Assembly: GCA_933822405.4 (NCBI GenBank)
Contig: CAKOGP040000002.1
Span: forward strand, 481,851-545,850
DNA length: 64,000 nt
Reading direction: 5' to 3'
Origin: Cylindrotheca closterium
Taxonomy: Eukaryota; Bacillariophyta; Bacillariophyceae; Bacillariales; Bacillariaceae
Position numbers and translations under genes: made by a program. This document shows positions 9,251 to 20,435 of this stretch, piece by piece; position 1 is the stretch's first letter; every line of letters starts with the position of its first letter. The notes below the pieces were generated by a model. The model saw nothing but the letters and a program-made list of their open reading frames with translations. It was not told the DNA's origin and did no database searches.

Positions 9251-12056
9251 ATGGTGTCTCAAAGCGTGGAGACTCGCAGATTACAAACTGACACGATAGA
9301 GACTTCTGATGGTGATGATTCAGATACGAGTTGTTGTGCAACCTGTTCCTCAGCTCCTCAGCAATATGTACGGATAGCCACTTGGCCAACAGCTGCGGAA
9401 ACTCTAAAGTCGTATGCAAACATGTACAATTCTCTTCACAAAGATGCTCTCAAGATTTTAGTGGATACCATTCCTTCGATTCGCGATTTGCAAGATTCCA
9501 TTGAACTTACCAAAACATCTCTGGCCATTGACAGTCATCCCCGAGTAGATGGATATGTGGTACCGCCCATGCTGCTTGGAACATTATCAGAAGAACTGGC
9601 CTCTCTTGATTTTGCCACGGAAAACTACTTGCCCATCTATGAACATTTGACGACTGTGGATGGGACAACTGCAGCGATTCCACTCTTTGCCGGAAACCAG
9701 CTATTGTTGTTTTACAAAAAAGACTTGCTAGAAGCCAACGAATTGGGCGACGAAGCACCACCAAATACTTGGGATGAATTGACAGAATTTGCCAAAAAGC
9801 TAGATGGTGATGGTTCTGTGACAGGATTATGTCTTGGACGAATGAGCGAACACGCCTGTCGTCAACGATCCAGTATAACTGGAATGCCATGTCACTCTCA
9901 AAGCATGTCATATTGGAGCATGGTCCTGGCTTCATTAGCACAAAGTGCAGGGGCATCTTCAGGCTGGTTGTTCAATGTCAAATTGAATGGGAAAATTGTG
10001 CCACTGTTGAATCAAACTTTGCAACCAGCCTTGAATATCATTGAGGAACAGCTCCAATATGGTGGCGCTGATGCATTGGAGAGTGATTCCTTGGATAACC
10101 TGAAAGGTTTCCGACAAGGGGCTTGTGCGATGACGATATTGGGCCATCATCCGCTCGATTTATTAAAGGATCCCAATGTGGGTGTTGCATTGCTTCCGGG
10201 TTCTTCGATGGTGCTGGACCGTCCAGCCGCTGCCTTGAGAGAGTGCACCTACCGCAGCTGTCCCCATGGTCGAGTCAATCCCAACAAACAGGGAGAAGGA
10301 GTGAATCGAGCTCCGATTGGAGCCTTGGACATTGCCATGGGGACCATTTTGGATGCCAGCAATCATAAAGGCGAGTTGAAGGAGTTCTTTGACTTTGTGG
10401 AGGAGCATCGCTCGTTAAATGATGAGATGGGCGGAGGACGACAGCCACTAACGTATGACGAGTTGAGAGCTCTTACCGAAATTGATCCTGACTTGCAAGC
10501 CTACGCTGGTCTCATTGAAACTACGACAAGTGATCCAAATGTGGCTTGGCCATTGACGATTCCAGGCTCGTTTGATCTCTTGTCAGAATTGGATCAACAA
10601 GTCTACAACTATTTGGTCCAGGACAATCACACCGCTGACGCAAGCAAGGACTTAGTCCGGAAGGTAGACAGGGCGTGGGGTATCCGAATGCAGCAACAAG
10701 ATAGTCGAGTGCACGCTACTCCTTTATCCATCCTTTACCAAAGATCATTGCAGGGCGTCGTGACAGAAGAGAAGATCGATCTGTACATTGGCATTGGATT
10801 CCGTCTTGTTTGCTGGGCGATGGGTGGTTTTGCCTGTCTTCTTTCAATAGCTTTTGCCATTTGGGTGTATGTGAATCTAGATCAGCGGGTGGTGAAAGCG
10901 TCGCAACCTCTGTTCTTATGGTTGGTTTGTGCAGGGGCGTTCATCATGGCTTCCTCTATATTCCCATTCGGAATTGAAGACGATATTGTTTCCTATCGCG
11001 GAGCTTCCATTTCGTGCATGTCCAGTATGTGGCTATATGCACTTGGATTTGTCATGATGGTTTCCGCACTTTATTCCAAGATTTGGCGAATCAATCGGGT
11101 ACGTGCCTCACTGCAACTCTGTTCTGAAAATTCACTAGCATTTCTCTTACCAGTTTTCTTTTCTCGGGCAGATCTTTCGATACGCTCACAAAATTCGGCA
11201 AATCAGAATCGAGAAAAAGCACATTATGGTTCCATTTGGTTTTCTATTTTCCATCAACTTTTTATTGCTGGTAATTTGGACAATAGTAGATCCATATGAA
11301 TGGATCCGTGAGGAGGCAAATCCAGGGTTCACGAATGGATTTTGTAACTCGGATCACTACTGGGCCTTCATCGCCATGTTAGTGTTCGCCAACTTGCTTG
11401 TCGCCTGCTATACTCTGATCCAAGCGTTCGAGTGTCGAAAATTGTCAACTGAATACGGAGAAAGCAATTGGATTGGTTTTTCCTTGGCCTTCATTGTTCA
11501 AGTCTGGTTGATTGGGCTTCCCATTCTGCAACTGACCGGAACCACACCTGACTGGCTCTTTCTTACAAAAACATGCATTGTTTTCTTTAGTTGCGTGAGC
11601 ACCTTGCTCTGTGTATTTATTCCCAAGATCCAGTACTTACGGGATGAGGCAACAAAAGAAGACAACGAAAGACAACTGAGTGGTAGTGGAAGAACTAGCA
11701 TGTTTGGGGCAGTGGTGAAGCCCTTCCAATCCGGCTTTGGAATGATTCGCATGGGGTCGCAATATATGATCTCCCGATCCTCGCAACACAATACTTCCGA
11801 AAACATGGAAAAAAGGAAGAACAGGACTTCGGGAGTGATTGGCATTCGAATTGTTCGAGCTTCCGGAGAGTACGCCCAAGATATGGAAAAATTGCAAAAG
11901 AATCTCAAGACTGCGGAATCCCGAAGACGAATGCTGCAAGACCAACTGGAAGGCCTTCAGGAACAATTTGAGCAGTACATCATATCCCATCATCCTCATG
12001 GTGCCCACGTTGGGGCCCATATGGATGCACTCGCAAACTCAGAAAGAACTAAGTGA
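9251..12056 (+). CDS. Class C (GABA-B-like) 7TM receptor with solute-binding domain, paralogue of the divergent neighbour
   Basis: Exons 9251-11098 and 11172-12056, joined across a 73-bp GTACGT...CAG intron; 910 aa. The splice gives SKIWRINRIFRYAHKIRQ, the intracellular-loop pattern of GABA-B receptors. Residues ~35-500 are a bacterial-type solute-binding domain (VDGYVVPPMLLGTLSEEL; LLLFYKKDLLEANELG; PNTWDELTEFAKKLDG). Seven hydrophobic helices follow (about 525-770), with VDPYEWIREEANPGF in the extracellular loop region. The tail ends in a heptad-patterned segment (MEKLQKNLKTAESRRRMLQDQL) that could mediate dimerisation. The order of domains matches the minus-strand neighbour, but sequence identity is low and the long Ser-rich tail is absent. 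Pairing of divergent paralogues suggests, but does not show, co-expression or heterodimers. No N-terminal signal peptide is visible. Confidence 0.85.
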
Positions 12057-12354
12057 ATAATGTAAAAATTAGTGTGACAAGATTCGTTTAAGACTAGCAT
12101 TGATATGATACAACTCCACTGACGCAGGACTTGCAGATTGGTTTGTACAGCGTTCATGCAGTGATTGAGAAAGATTATTTTGTGCGACAATCAATCATTC
12201 AATCCAACGTTCTGAAAATTGGCTGCGAATTGGGGTTCATGTCAGGCAACCACATGAAACGTAACCTTGTGTCTGCTCTCATTCATCACAAGGGGCCTAG
12301 CCTCGAATCGACGCTCACAAGCAGTCCTCACAAAAGAACATAGTACCATTCAAC

Positions 12355-13194
12355 TCAGCTGAAGAAATCATCACCGTCAAGATCGCTATCATCGTCGTTG
12401 TCAAAACTGGAGTAGAGCACCGCTCCCATTATTCCTTTTCTCTCTCCAGGTACGTGGTCGCTCATGATAAGCTGATCTTTGAGGTCCTTGGCACGACCCA
12501 TCAAGCTACCTCCTTTGCCAGAGAGCTGACGCATCAGCCCAGCTCCACGAAGTGGGTTCCTTATTCTCACTGGTGAAAGACTTCTCAATCCGCGACGCTT
12601 GGAAGACTTTGCTGAAGTCGCAGATGATTGGTTTGACATTAGAGATTGGTCATCTGATGAATTTTCTCCGCCCAACAAGGCTTCATCAGTGTTGCCATCC
12701 GACGACTCTTTCCCTGCTGAGGATCTCTTCTTTTGCTTTCGTTTCGATTTAGCAGGGAGATCTCCAGAATCACCCTTGCCCTTCTTGTCCTTCTTCTTTT
12801 TCTTTTTTTTGGTGATGTCAGAGTCTATCAGGATTCTGTCATCAAATGATTTTGTTTTCCTATGAGTTTTTGTCTTCTTGGGTCGCGTTCTGCTGGATGT
12901 AGGCTTTGCTTCCTCCTCTTCTTTTGCTGGTTTCTGCTGCTCGGCGGCTGCTTTTGGGGTGTCGTTAAGCTCACCACTTGACAGACTCACATCGTCCTCT
13001 ATTGCCAATGCATCCAATGAAACGGAATCTGGTGGGCGTGCACTCATTGAGAGGTCGGCAATGGATTTTTCGTTGCCATCGTCGTCCACAAAACTCAGTT
13101 CCATCCATGACTTGTCATCTTCAGTTCTTTCGACAATCGAAATATCCTCTTTTTGACTATGTGATGAGACTTTTGGAAAAGCTGAATCCTCCAT
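12355..13194 (-). CDS. Hypothetical disordered protein with Lys-rich tract
   Basis: Single-exon ORF of 279 aa that I do not recognise. The N-terminal half is acidic and Ser-rich (VDDDGNEKSIADLSMSARP). The middle is strongly basic, with a run of Lys (TKKKKKKKDKKGKG) and RTRPKKTKTHRKTKSFDD, which could act as nuclear-localisation signals. A Ser-rich linker follows. The C-terminal third has short arginine-serine motifs (RRGLRSLSPVRIRNPLRG; LMRQLSGKGGSLMGRAKDLKDQL) and an acidic end (DNDDDSDLDGDDFFS). Several RxxS sites look like kinase targets. No catalytic domain or membrane segment is seen. A TACCGGTA palindrome sits 74 bp upstream of the start. Confidence 0.55.
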   Translation of the reverse strand: MEDSAFPKVSSHSQKEDISIVERTEDDKSWMELSFVDDDGNEKSIADLSMSARPPDSVSLDALAIEDDVSLSSGELNDTPKAAAEQQKPAKEEEEAKPTSSRTRPKKTKTHRKTKSFDDRILIDSDITKKKKKKKDKKGKGDSGDLPAKSKRKQKKRSSAGKESSDGNTDEALLGGENSSDDQSLMSNQSSATSAKSSKRRGLRSLSPVRIRNPLRGAGLMRQLSGKGGSLMGRAKDLKDQLIMSDHVPGERKGIMGAVLYSSFDNDDDSDLDGDDFFS

Positions 13195-13598
13195 CTTCCG
13201 AAGACAACAACGAATTCAAATCGTTCCTTGCGAACTCATCGAGATTATGGAAGGTCGAGTTTCTACCTACCGGTATATTCGGCATCGGTTTTCGGTGACT
13301 TTCATTCCTGTTTCTCTATTCTCCATTGATTCTTCGACCCATCCGAGTAAAATTCAACCTGATACGGGTTTTGAACAGAACTGAACAAATACGTACAAGA
13401 TTGGGTTGTATGCATAGTCTCGAAACGATTTAAAGTGGAGCGTCATATGAGGAAAATACGGCAAGAATTCGAAGCTCTTGAGATTTTGCAAGTGAAAGTA
13501 AACGCTATTAGACTATTCGGCACAGTTTTTGTATTTTCAAACATTTGAAACTCCACATGGTTCAAACAAGCTTCACTCTTCTCGTCTCCACGTGCCAT
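13195..13598. other. Intergenic region between the Lys-rich protein gene and PUS7
   Basis: This holds the promoter side of the minus-strand gene at 13194 and the 3' end of PUS7. It contains TACCGGTA at 13268-13275. No gene is seen. Confidence 0.5.
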
Positions 13599-15750
13599 CT
13601 ATAGATTCAACTCCTTTTGATACTCGTTTGAGGTAGGCCGTTTCGTCAATTCTCGAACAGCAATCGTAGCATATGAGGACGAAGGTAACGTGAAGCCTAC
13701 AACCATGGCCACTTTCAATTGATTATGCTCTTCACTCTTCGGCTTTATTTCAACATTCTCATCATTTAACTTCATTAAGTCCGTTTGTAGCAGTGGCTGC
13801 AAAGGATCGAAATATTCCTTCACGTCATAATCGAAATCCTTTGGACGACAGAAGATCTTGCGGTAGTCTCCATAGATTGCCAGATCTTTGTCCTGTATCT
13901 TCTTGAACATATCAACTGTAACTCCGAGCTCGGACTCCATTTTGGTCTTCATGAACTCGCCGAGCTCGTTCTCTGGAAGAACACTCTTTGTGCCGATCAA
14001 TGGGGCAACAATGTCGTCGAGCGTATATGTGCCTTTATCAATGTCTTCTTGCGTTATTGTCTTTGTGTTCCCTCTGCCTTCACCAAGTACCAAATCCCCA
14101 ACCATGACATTGTCCTTGTCCATCGACGAAACCCTGAACGAGGCCGCTTTGTTCCAAATCAAACTTTGCACTGCGTGGACAAACATCATACGCAAATTCT
14201 TTGGAATGCAGCTAAAGGCCCGCTTGTAGTCCAGTGGTTTCCTTGACAAACTTTGCATAAGTGATGTTTCCGCAGTCATAAAACGATTCAATGACCTAAT
14301 GACTCGTTTGGCACATTCTGCTTCAGCTTCTGCGGACTCGCCTTTTTCAAAGCGATTCTGCCAATCTAGGCGACCTTCAGCGGCATCTTTTCTGTCACCA
14401 GGCTTTGGTTCCATGATAATGTCGGCTGCCTTCTTGTAGTCTCCTTGAAGCACGGCTACACCGACTTTGTGTGTATCGTTGTATTTTCCAAAACGTTGAG
14501 TTCCAAAGTAGTTCACAAAACCCTTCTCTTTCATTGACTTTGCGGCTTCCAGAAGTTGTTCTTTCTGAACACTGTCATCATCAGTCCTTTGAACGTTTCT
14601 CAGAACAATGTCGAATCGATTTCCCGTCAGCCTTCCCAACCGTAGTTCTTCTGAGACATATTCAAAGTTTCCAACTTGCACTACACTGTATCCCCGTTGA
14701 TTTGTGTTTCCACCACCTGAAGCGTTCCGCCGAGACGCAATTTGTTGTGGCTCGATGCGATACAACGTGCAGAATTGTGTGGTGATCCCTCGTTTGTCTT
14801 TCATTCCCGCATATCCGATCCGTGCCTTCCCCCCCTTGCGACTCAGATCTTTCACCGCTGTAGTAGTATCCACATTTTCTATTTATTTCCGAATTGGAGT
14901 GAGGTTGAGTGGGAAATCTACGATATACGGTACAACCTCAGAATCCCAACAAACAAAACATACCTTTGTAGAGCACAAACTGAAGAAAGTCAGGGCGATC
15001 CTTTGGCCATTCCATTTTTCGCTTCTTCTTGCGCGGATCTGCAAATGTCTTATAGTTGGACATTTCCTTCTCAAACTTGCAGTGCCAAATACGTATGTGA
15101 CCATCAGCGCTATCACTGCGAGCACAAGGAACAGAGTTGCGTACCCATTCATGAACGAATCGACGTTGATCCTTCTCCAGAGCCGGCATGGTGATGTATT
15201 TTTCTTCGCAGTCCTCTTTCTTGTTATGTGTCTGTAGGATATGCATTAGCTTTTCTGCTATGGATTCGTCCTTGATCATGTCCACAAGCTGAGATTGCAA
15301 CGCTGGCCAATCATACGGTTTTCTCCCACTTGATACTTCCTCTCTCTTGGCTTCTTCCTTCTTGGCTTCTTCCTTTGCTTTAGTTTCAGTTTGTGATTGA
15401 TTAGAGGAGGTTGGTACTGTAGTATCTGTCAGTTTCGCGATCTTTCCATCAAGACCCACTTCGTGAACCAAAAAGTCTGCGTATCTTGCCTTCATCACAG
15501 CAGAGAATCCTTTGCCTGAAGTGAGGTACTCGGAAATACCAAGCGTTCTTTCAGTTTCATCGACCTCAGCACACTTCTCAACGAGACAATTTTCTCCTTT
15601 GTCATCTGCTTCGTCATCTTTTGGCTGCGGATCCGACGACATCTCTGCCTGTTTTTTGTGGAGATTGTTGATGTTCTCGTCTTCGTAGATGCAATTTGCC
15701 CGATTGATTGGTTGGTCGAATAGTTCGACTAACTTGTGTCTGGCCATCAT
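13599..15750 (-). CDS. PUS7: TruD/PUS7-family tRNA/mRNA pseudouridine synthase
   Basis: Exons 15750-14964 and 14878-13599, with an 85-bp GTATGT...TAG intron; 688 aa. Splicing gives FVLYKENVDTTTAVKDLSRK, as in the family. The catalytic motif IGYAGMKDKRGITTQ carries the nucleophilic Asp at about residue 290. VNYFGTQRFG (about 384-393) and the late GFTLPSSSYATIAVRELTK block are the other TruD signatures. The enzyme isomerises uridine to pseudouridine, at position 13 of tRNAs in bacteria and in several tRNAs, mRNA and snRNA in eukaryotes. The first ~190 residues contain a Lys/Glu-rich insertion (KAKEEAKKEEAKREE) that is probably flexible. The start at 15750 is the first ATG; a second ATG follows directly, and a TACCGGTA palindrome lies only six bases upstream. 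Confidence 0.92.
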
Positions 15751-15868
15751 CAGGACTACCGGTATCCCGAAACTACTGTAATTTGTCAAACTATACAAGT
15801 ACTACCTGGCACCGTGCGATGGTACTCTTTGCTTTCTGTGCATCGCCATTAGCTAATTAGTTCTGCCT

Positions 15869-16912
15869 TTACACTACTAGATTACCGCCCACCAAATCAT
15901 CAATGTCGGTAATGATCCAGTTGCCATGTATATTTCTGAAATTTCCAAAGCTTGAGTCCTTCGCCGTCTTGACAATCATTTCCATCCGAACAAGATGAGG
16001 GACGTCCTTTTCTCCGTCGTCTTCGTTTCCCTGTACTACTGTTCCGCTAGCTGCATCTTTCACATAAAATCGTTCCTTGCACCAGACCAATACTTGTGCA
16101 ATAACAGTGCTCTCCATTTTCCCAGTTTCGAGATGCTCCTTTCGAAGTTGGGCAAGATCTGCTTGTTTCTCCACCGCACTCTTCTCTAGCATGCTCTTGT
16201 AGAATGTCAATAAACTTGGATTGCTAAGAATGTTGGATCTTGAAATGTATGGGATGCAATACAGTGATACCAACTCAGCTGAATATGGTTTGCTCTTTAA
16301 GAAGATTTCATTTCCGTCTGCAAGATTACTGGCAGATGACTGGTACAGATTTAGCAACTGCTTCTCCAAAATAAAGTCCAGCTCTTGCAAGTCTGGAGTT
16401 TCCGATGATTCTTCTTCTGGTTTGCTGAGCGTTTTCTGAAAATCAATCTCATCACTGACATCTTTTGGATTTGGTTCATTAGCAAGTTTCAATAGCAAGC
16501 TGTTCACTCCCTGCACAAAAGCCCAAGAGACAGACTCGGTCAACTCTGCCTTGAAGTGGCTGAAAAAGAGTAGCTGCCAAATGGGAAGGTCCAGAAACAT
16601 GTACGAGGTTGTCATGGCATTCAGCGTAGAATTTCCCAAAGGAGTGTTCGCAGTACTCAGCAAGTGGCCTTTGGTCTCATGTTCCTCTGTTCCTGGGATA
16701 AATCGAGCAAGCTTGTCTTCTTCGTGTCTCCAGGGAAAGATTGGAGTGCTTGTTGTAGCTTCACCACCTTCGTCGGACGAACTTCCAGCAGCACTTTCCA
16801 CCTCATTCCCGCTGTCGGACATTTGAGACAAGAAACGACATTTCAATGCAGAATTGGGACGATGCTTCTGTAGGAGTGATTTGCCGACCAAGAGTCGATT
16901 GGCTGCCAGCAT
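15869..16912 (-). CDS. Putative mitochondrial protein of a two-member family (member A)
   Basis: Single-exon ORF of 347 aa. The first ~30 residues are basic and free of acidic residues (MLAANRLLVGKSLLQKHRPNSALKCRFLSQ), typical of a mitochondrial presequence. The mature part shares a framework with the gene at 36803: FPWRxxxx, RFIPGTEE/RLIPGSEE, an aromatic helix ending in SWAFVQG/AWAFSQA, ESTVIAQVLVWC/ENTVIAQVLVPC, and the C-terminal VRMEMIV...GNWIITDIDDLVGGNL. The C-terminal strand pattern is reminiscent of the Tim44/mL45 NTF2-like fold, which would suggest a matrix-side translocase or ribosome role; that is a weak inference. It lies 118 bp beyond the PUS7 start, on the same strand. Confidence 0.6.
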   Translation of the reverse strand: MLAANRLLVGKSLLQKHRPNSALKCRFLSQMSDSGNEVESAAGSSSDEGGEATTSTPIFPWRHEEDKLARFIPGTEEHETKGHLLSTANTPLGNSTLNAMTTSYMFLDLPIWQLLFFSHFKAELTESVSWAFVQGVNSLLLKLANEPNPKDVSDEIDFQKTLSKPEEESSETPDLQELDFILEKQLLNLYQSSASNLADGNEIFLKSKPYSAELVSLYCIPYISRSNILSNPSLLTFYKSMLEKSAVEKQADLAQLRKEHLETGKMESTVIAQVLVWCKERFYVKDAASGTVVQGNEDDGEKDVPHLVRMEMIVKTAKDSSFGNFRNIHGNWIITDIDDLVGGNLVV

Positions 16913-17186
16913 TCTCTATTTTTCTATTGATCAAAAGCAACAGGAATTCCAATAGTCATCGAGCTTAACAACAGTCGACCTCGCTTTTCTTTCGTTTGGA
17001 TGCGTTTGCGTTGTTGCTATTGGTCAACACTTTCGGATGGACTCCTTCGACTTGATGGAATGAATTCTGACATCGAAATCTGACGACTCGTATGACTCCC
17101 GACATGATCTGGATTTTATTTTTTGCTTGGGAAACATTTCATTGACGACGAACGAAATCCGTAGTGCTCTTTTGTTCAACAAAACC

Positions 17187-18365
17187 ATGGCATCTACAGA
17201 AGACCAAGATATCATTCCCACCATCATTGCGTTGGCAGTGATTGGAATCACAATTCATCTCACAAATGCGGTAGGAATTCTGACTACCTTGATTGCCAAG
17301 CTAAACTTGAAGCGAAAAGCCATGCAAAAGGCTTCAGAAGATGCAGATGCCAGTGTTACTGGTGTCTTCATTCACCCCGGTAAGCCTTATTTGTCATTTA
17401 ATATGTTTGGCTTTGGGAATAAGCCCTCATTGTCATTGTAATCTTCTACAGTCAAGTCTCTTCGAGCCGTATCTTTGCCACAAGCTCAACTGGACTACAA
17501 GGGTTTTCATGGGGACCGACGATTTATGGTGTGCTATCCAGCTCCTCGGTGGCAAGGAGATACGAGACACCGTTTTTTGACGCAAAGACAGTGCCCTTCG
17601 TTAGCGACGGTCGTGGCCAAATTGGACGAAGATAGTTTGGTGTTGGAATGTGGCGATCAGTCGATTGAAATTTTCACGGAAGTGGAGGCGGGCTCGAAAC
17701 GACGTACCTTTGATGCTGGTATTTGGGACGATCAAGTGGCAGTCGAGGATATGGGAAATGAAGCTGCCAAGTTTTTGCAGGCCATTGTGGATGCTGACGA
17801 GGATTGTCGCAGTGGTGATGAAGGAGACTCTCCTGCCTCCAAGAGCCTGTTCCAGAAGGTCCGACTGGTGGAGCATTGCGTAAATGATCGAGAAGCACCT
17901 GCCAAATTTGTTCCCTCCAGTGCTAAAACTTGGTTGGGAAAACGCCCACAAGTATCACTGACGGATGGCTTTCCAATTCTCATTGCCTGTGAAGCGTCTT
18001 TGGAAGAACTCAACAAGAAGCTTAAGGAGGCTGGAAAGGATCCCATTTCCATGTCCAATTTCCGTCCCAACATTGTCATTAAGGGTACCAATCCCTTTGA
18101 AGAAGATAAATGGAAACATATATCTATTGGAGATAAAGTCTTTGCTATTGTCAGGGCTTGCTCACGCTGCAAACAGTCTTGTACAAATCAACAAACGGGA
18201 GCTGTCTCGACAGAGCCCATCGAAGTGATGAAGTCCTTTCGCGCCCTGGGAGAAAATGAAACGGACGTTTTCTTTGCCCAAAATGCAATCCCTCTCGGCA
18301 CAGGAACGATCAAGGTTGGTGATGAGGTTCGAATCATTGACCGAGGTGATCCAATTTATTACTGA
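17187..18365 (+). CDS. MOSC-domain mitochondrial amidoxime-reducing component (mARC)
   Basis: Exons 17187-17379 and 17452-18365, with a 72-bp GTAAGC...CAG intron; 368 aa. The start is the first ATG (MASTEDQDI). An N-terminal hydrophobic helix (IIPTIIALAVIGITIHL) acts as signal-anchor, as in mARC. The splice recreates IHPVKSLRAV, the start of the MOSC N-terminal beta-barrel, followed by GDRRFMVCYP. NFRPNIVI and the ACSRCKQSC segment (equivalent to the Cys ligand of molybdenum in mARC) and GTIKVGDEVRII at the end match the family closely. mARC reduces N-hydroxylated substrates using electrons from cytochrome b5 and its reductase at the outer mitochondrial membrane, with molybdenum cofactor. Promoter space is shared with the divergent gene at 16912. 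Confidence 0.9.
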
Positions 18366-18569
18366 GAGTTTACCGTGGAATGTCGTGTCAGTACATACTG
18401 CCGTAGTAGTAATATGCTGTAGAGCTTTCAGACGACAAAACTGTATGTTGACCATGCATGCATCAAAATTTGTATTATAATACCTTTAGCAGAAAAATCG
18501 ACTATGAAGAATGAGTCAATCATCTTATAGTAGCATGCTGATGGACGCATATGGATTCACAAAAGTTTG

Positions 18570-19851
18570 TCAGTCGAGCTCCATTCGAGATTTGTTGGAA
18601 TTGTCGTTGTCATCATTAGCATCATCGTTCTCCTTTCCTGTTTGTGATGATGATGTTCGTGGTTTCAAACGCCGTTTGGTCTTTCCACTCGGCTTCAAAA
18701 TTTGAAAGGAACAGCTAAGATTCTCATCAATGGACAGCATGCCCCCGGCATTGTCAAATTCGCCACAATAATTGGCGGCTGAAAACAACGTCACAAGCTT
18801 GCGGCCCGCAAAAAATTCGTATCCATCTTCGACCACTTGGTGCGCTCGGACAATCAAGTCCAAATCATGCTGCTCCAAAAACTTGTTGACCACGTCAATG
18901 CCAAAAACGTAGGATACTCCTCGATCATTGGATGCCCATCCCTGTAGTAGGTACAAAGAGGTAGAGATTTTGTTAGATGATTGATTCATTGCACCAATTG
19001 GGAACCAACCACACACACAGCTAACAAATAACAGTAATACGCACCGTAATTCCTGCATCGGGATCACTCCATAGTAAATCGCACATGATCCCTCCATCGG
19101 GTACATCGCACGGTCGTTGAATGTCGGCAATTTGTTGCAAACTGGAGAGTTCGGGACTCAATCCACCGTGCATACAAAGAATCTTTTCGTCCACCAAGGC
19201 CGTAATGGGAAAGCAATTGAAGACATCGGAAAAGACCTTCCAAAGCTTGATGGAAAACCGTCGTTTGCATTCGTCGTAAAATCCATAAATCCGGTTGATG
19301 GAGGCCGATTCGTGGTTGCCACGTAAAAAGAAAAAGTTTTCGGGATACTGAATCTTGTAACAAAAGAGCAGACATATAGATTCGATGGATTGTTTCCCTC
19401 GATCGACATAGTCCCCAAGAAAAAGATAGTTAGCACAGGGCGGAAAGCCACCATATTCGAATATACGAAGCAAATCGTTGTATTGTCCATGGATGTCTCC
19501 AATAATCTTGATGGGCGCTTCAAGCTCTAGCAACATGGCTTGCTGGAGGAGTATGGGCCGTACCAGCGTGCATAGCAACCTCACTTCGGCTTCGGATATG
19601 GCTGCCGAGGTTCCAGGTGGACTCCCTCGTACCGACAAGAGGCGTTGACATATCGCTCGGACTGGGACCAATGGTTGGGGAATCAATGGAAGCGACGCAT
19701 CAGGTGCGTGGAGTCTGGAAATCTGCTGGTGGTGTCCGACGTTTGACATCATTCGAGAGTATGACTTCAAGGACTGCGGATTGTGATCCTGTTGATGCGG
19801 AGTTTCGACCTGCATGTGCTGCGGGGAATGCGGGACCGGGTAAACCTCCAT
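18570..19851 (-). CDS. PP1-type serine/threonine protein phosphatase catalytic subunit
   Basis: Exons 19851-19045 and 18941-18570, with a 103-bp GTGCGT...CAG intron; 392 aa. The PPP signature motifs are complete: GDIHGQ (about 118-123), GDYVDRG (146-152), GNHE (178-181) and, after splicing, [39 protein letters not shown] and [16 protein letters not shown] are close to PP1. All metal ligands I can check are present. PP1 dephosphorylates Ser/Thr on many substrates under control of regulatory subunits. Compared with animal PP1 (about 330 aa) this one has a long His/Gln/Pro-rich N-terminal extension of ~60 residues and a basic then Asp/Asn-rich C-terminus ([21 protein letters not shown]). Confidence 0.92.
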
Positions 19852-20435
19852 CTTGGTGCAGACCGGACCTGGATGATAGATTCTGAAGATTAGATGGAAC
19901 CAGTTTTACTTGGAATAGTAGAGAAACGTGATTCTTTTTTTTCTTCAGCTCTGTCTGTCTCTCTCTCTCTCTAAGGTCTAGTAGACATGTGTGGTTGGTG
20001 TATGAATGTATGTATTGGTGAATGGGGCTGTGCCAAGTGTGCCAAGTGTTGTCAGTGCTTGTAGCCTTTCTCCCACCGCCGGATCAAGGATCGTGATGTA
20101 AGCGTTTTGTCAGGAATGGTCGCTGAAAATCGTGAGAAAAGAGCCCGGGCGCGTCGACTTTCCGCTTGACAGGAATTTTTGCTAGACCAGAATTTGTTTC
20201 ACTTAAATAGAATTGCCAACGCAACTTGAACAGAATTTTTTCTCTTGTAAGTGGGAGATGCCTGCGACTTTTTATAAGTGGAGAAATTGCCACTATTATG
20301 TGAAGAAATTGCCAGCGTTATACTGCGGTTACAATACCTAGCCGTTGCACATGCGATAAAAATAGAGACGCGGTTTGGCGCGAGTCTGATTTTTGCATCG
20401 TTGCATGAAAAAAGGAGCCATGGCACTGACATACA
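19852..20435. other. Divergent intergenic region between the PP1 and PrimPol genes
   Basis: It should hold the promoters of the two head-to-head genes. A pyrimidine-rich TCTG/CT run at about 19949-19972 lies close to the PP1 start. No further gene is seen. Confidence 0.5.
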
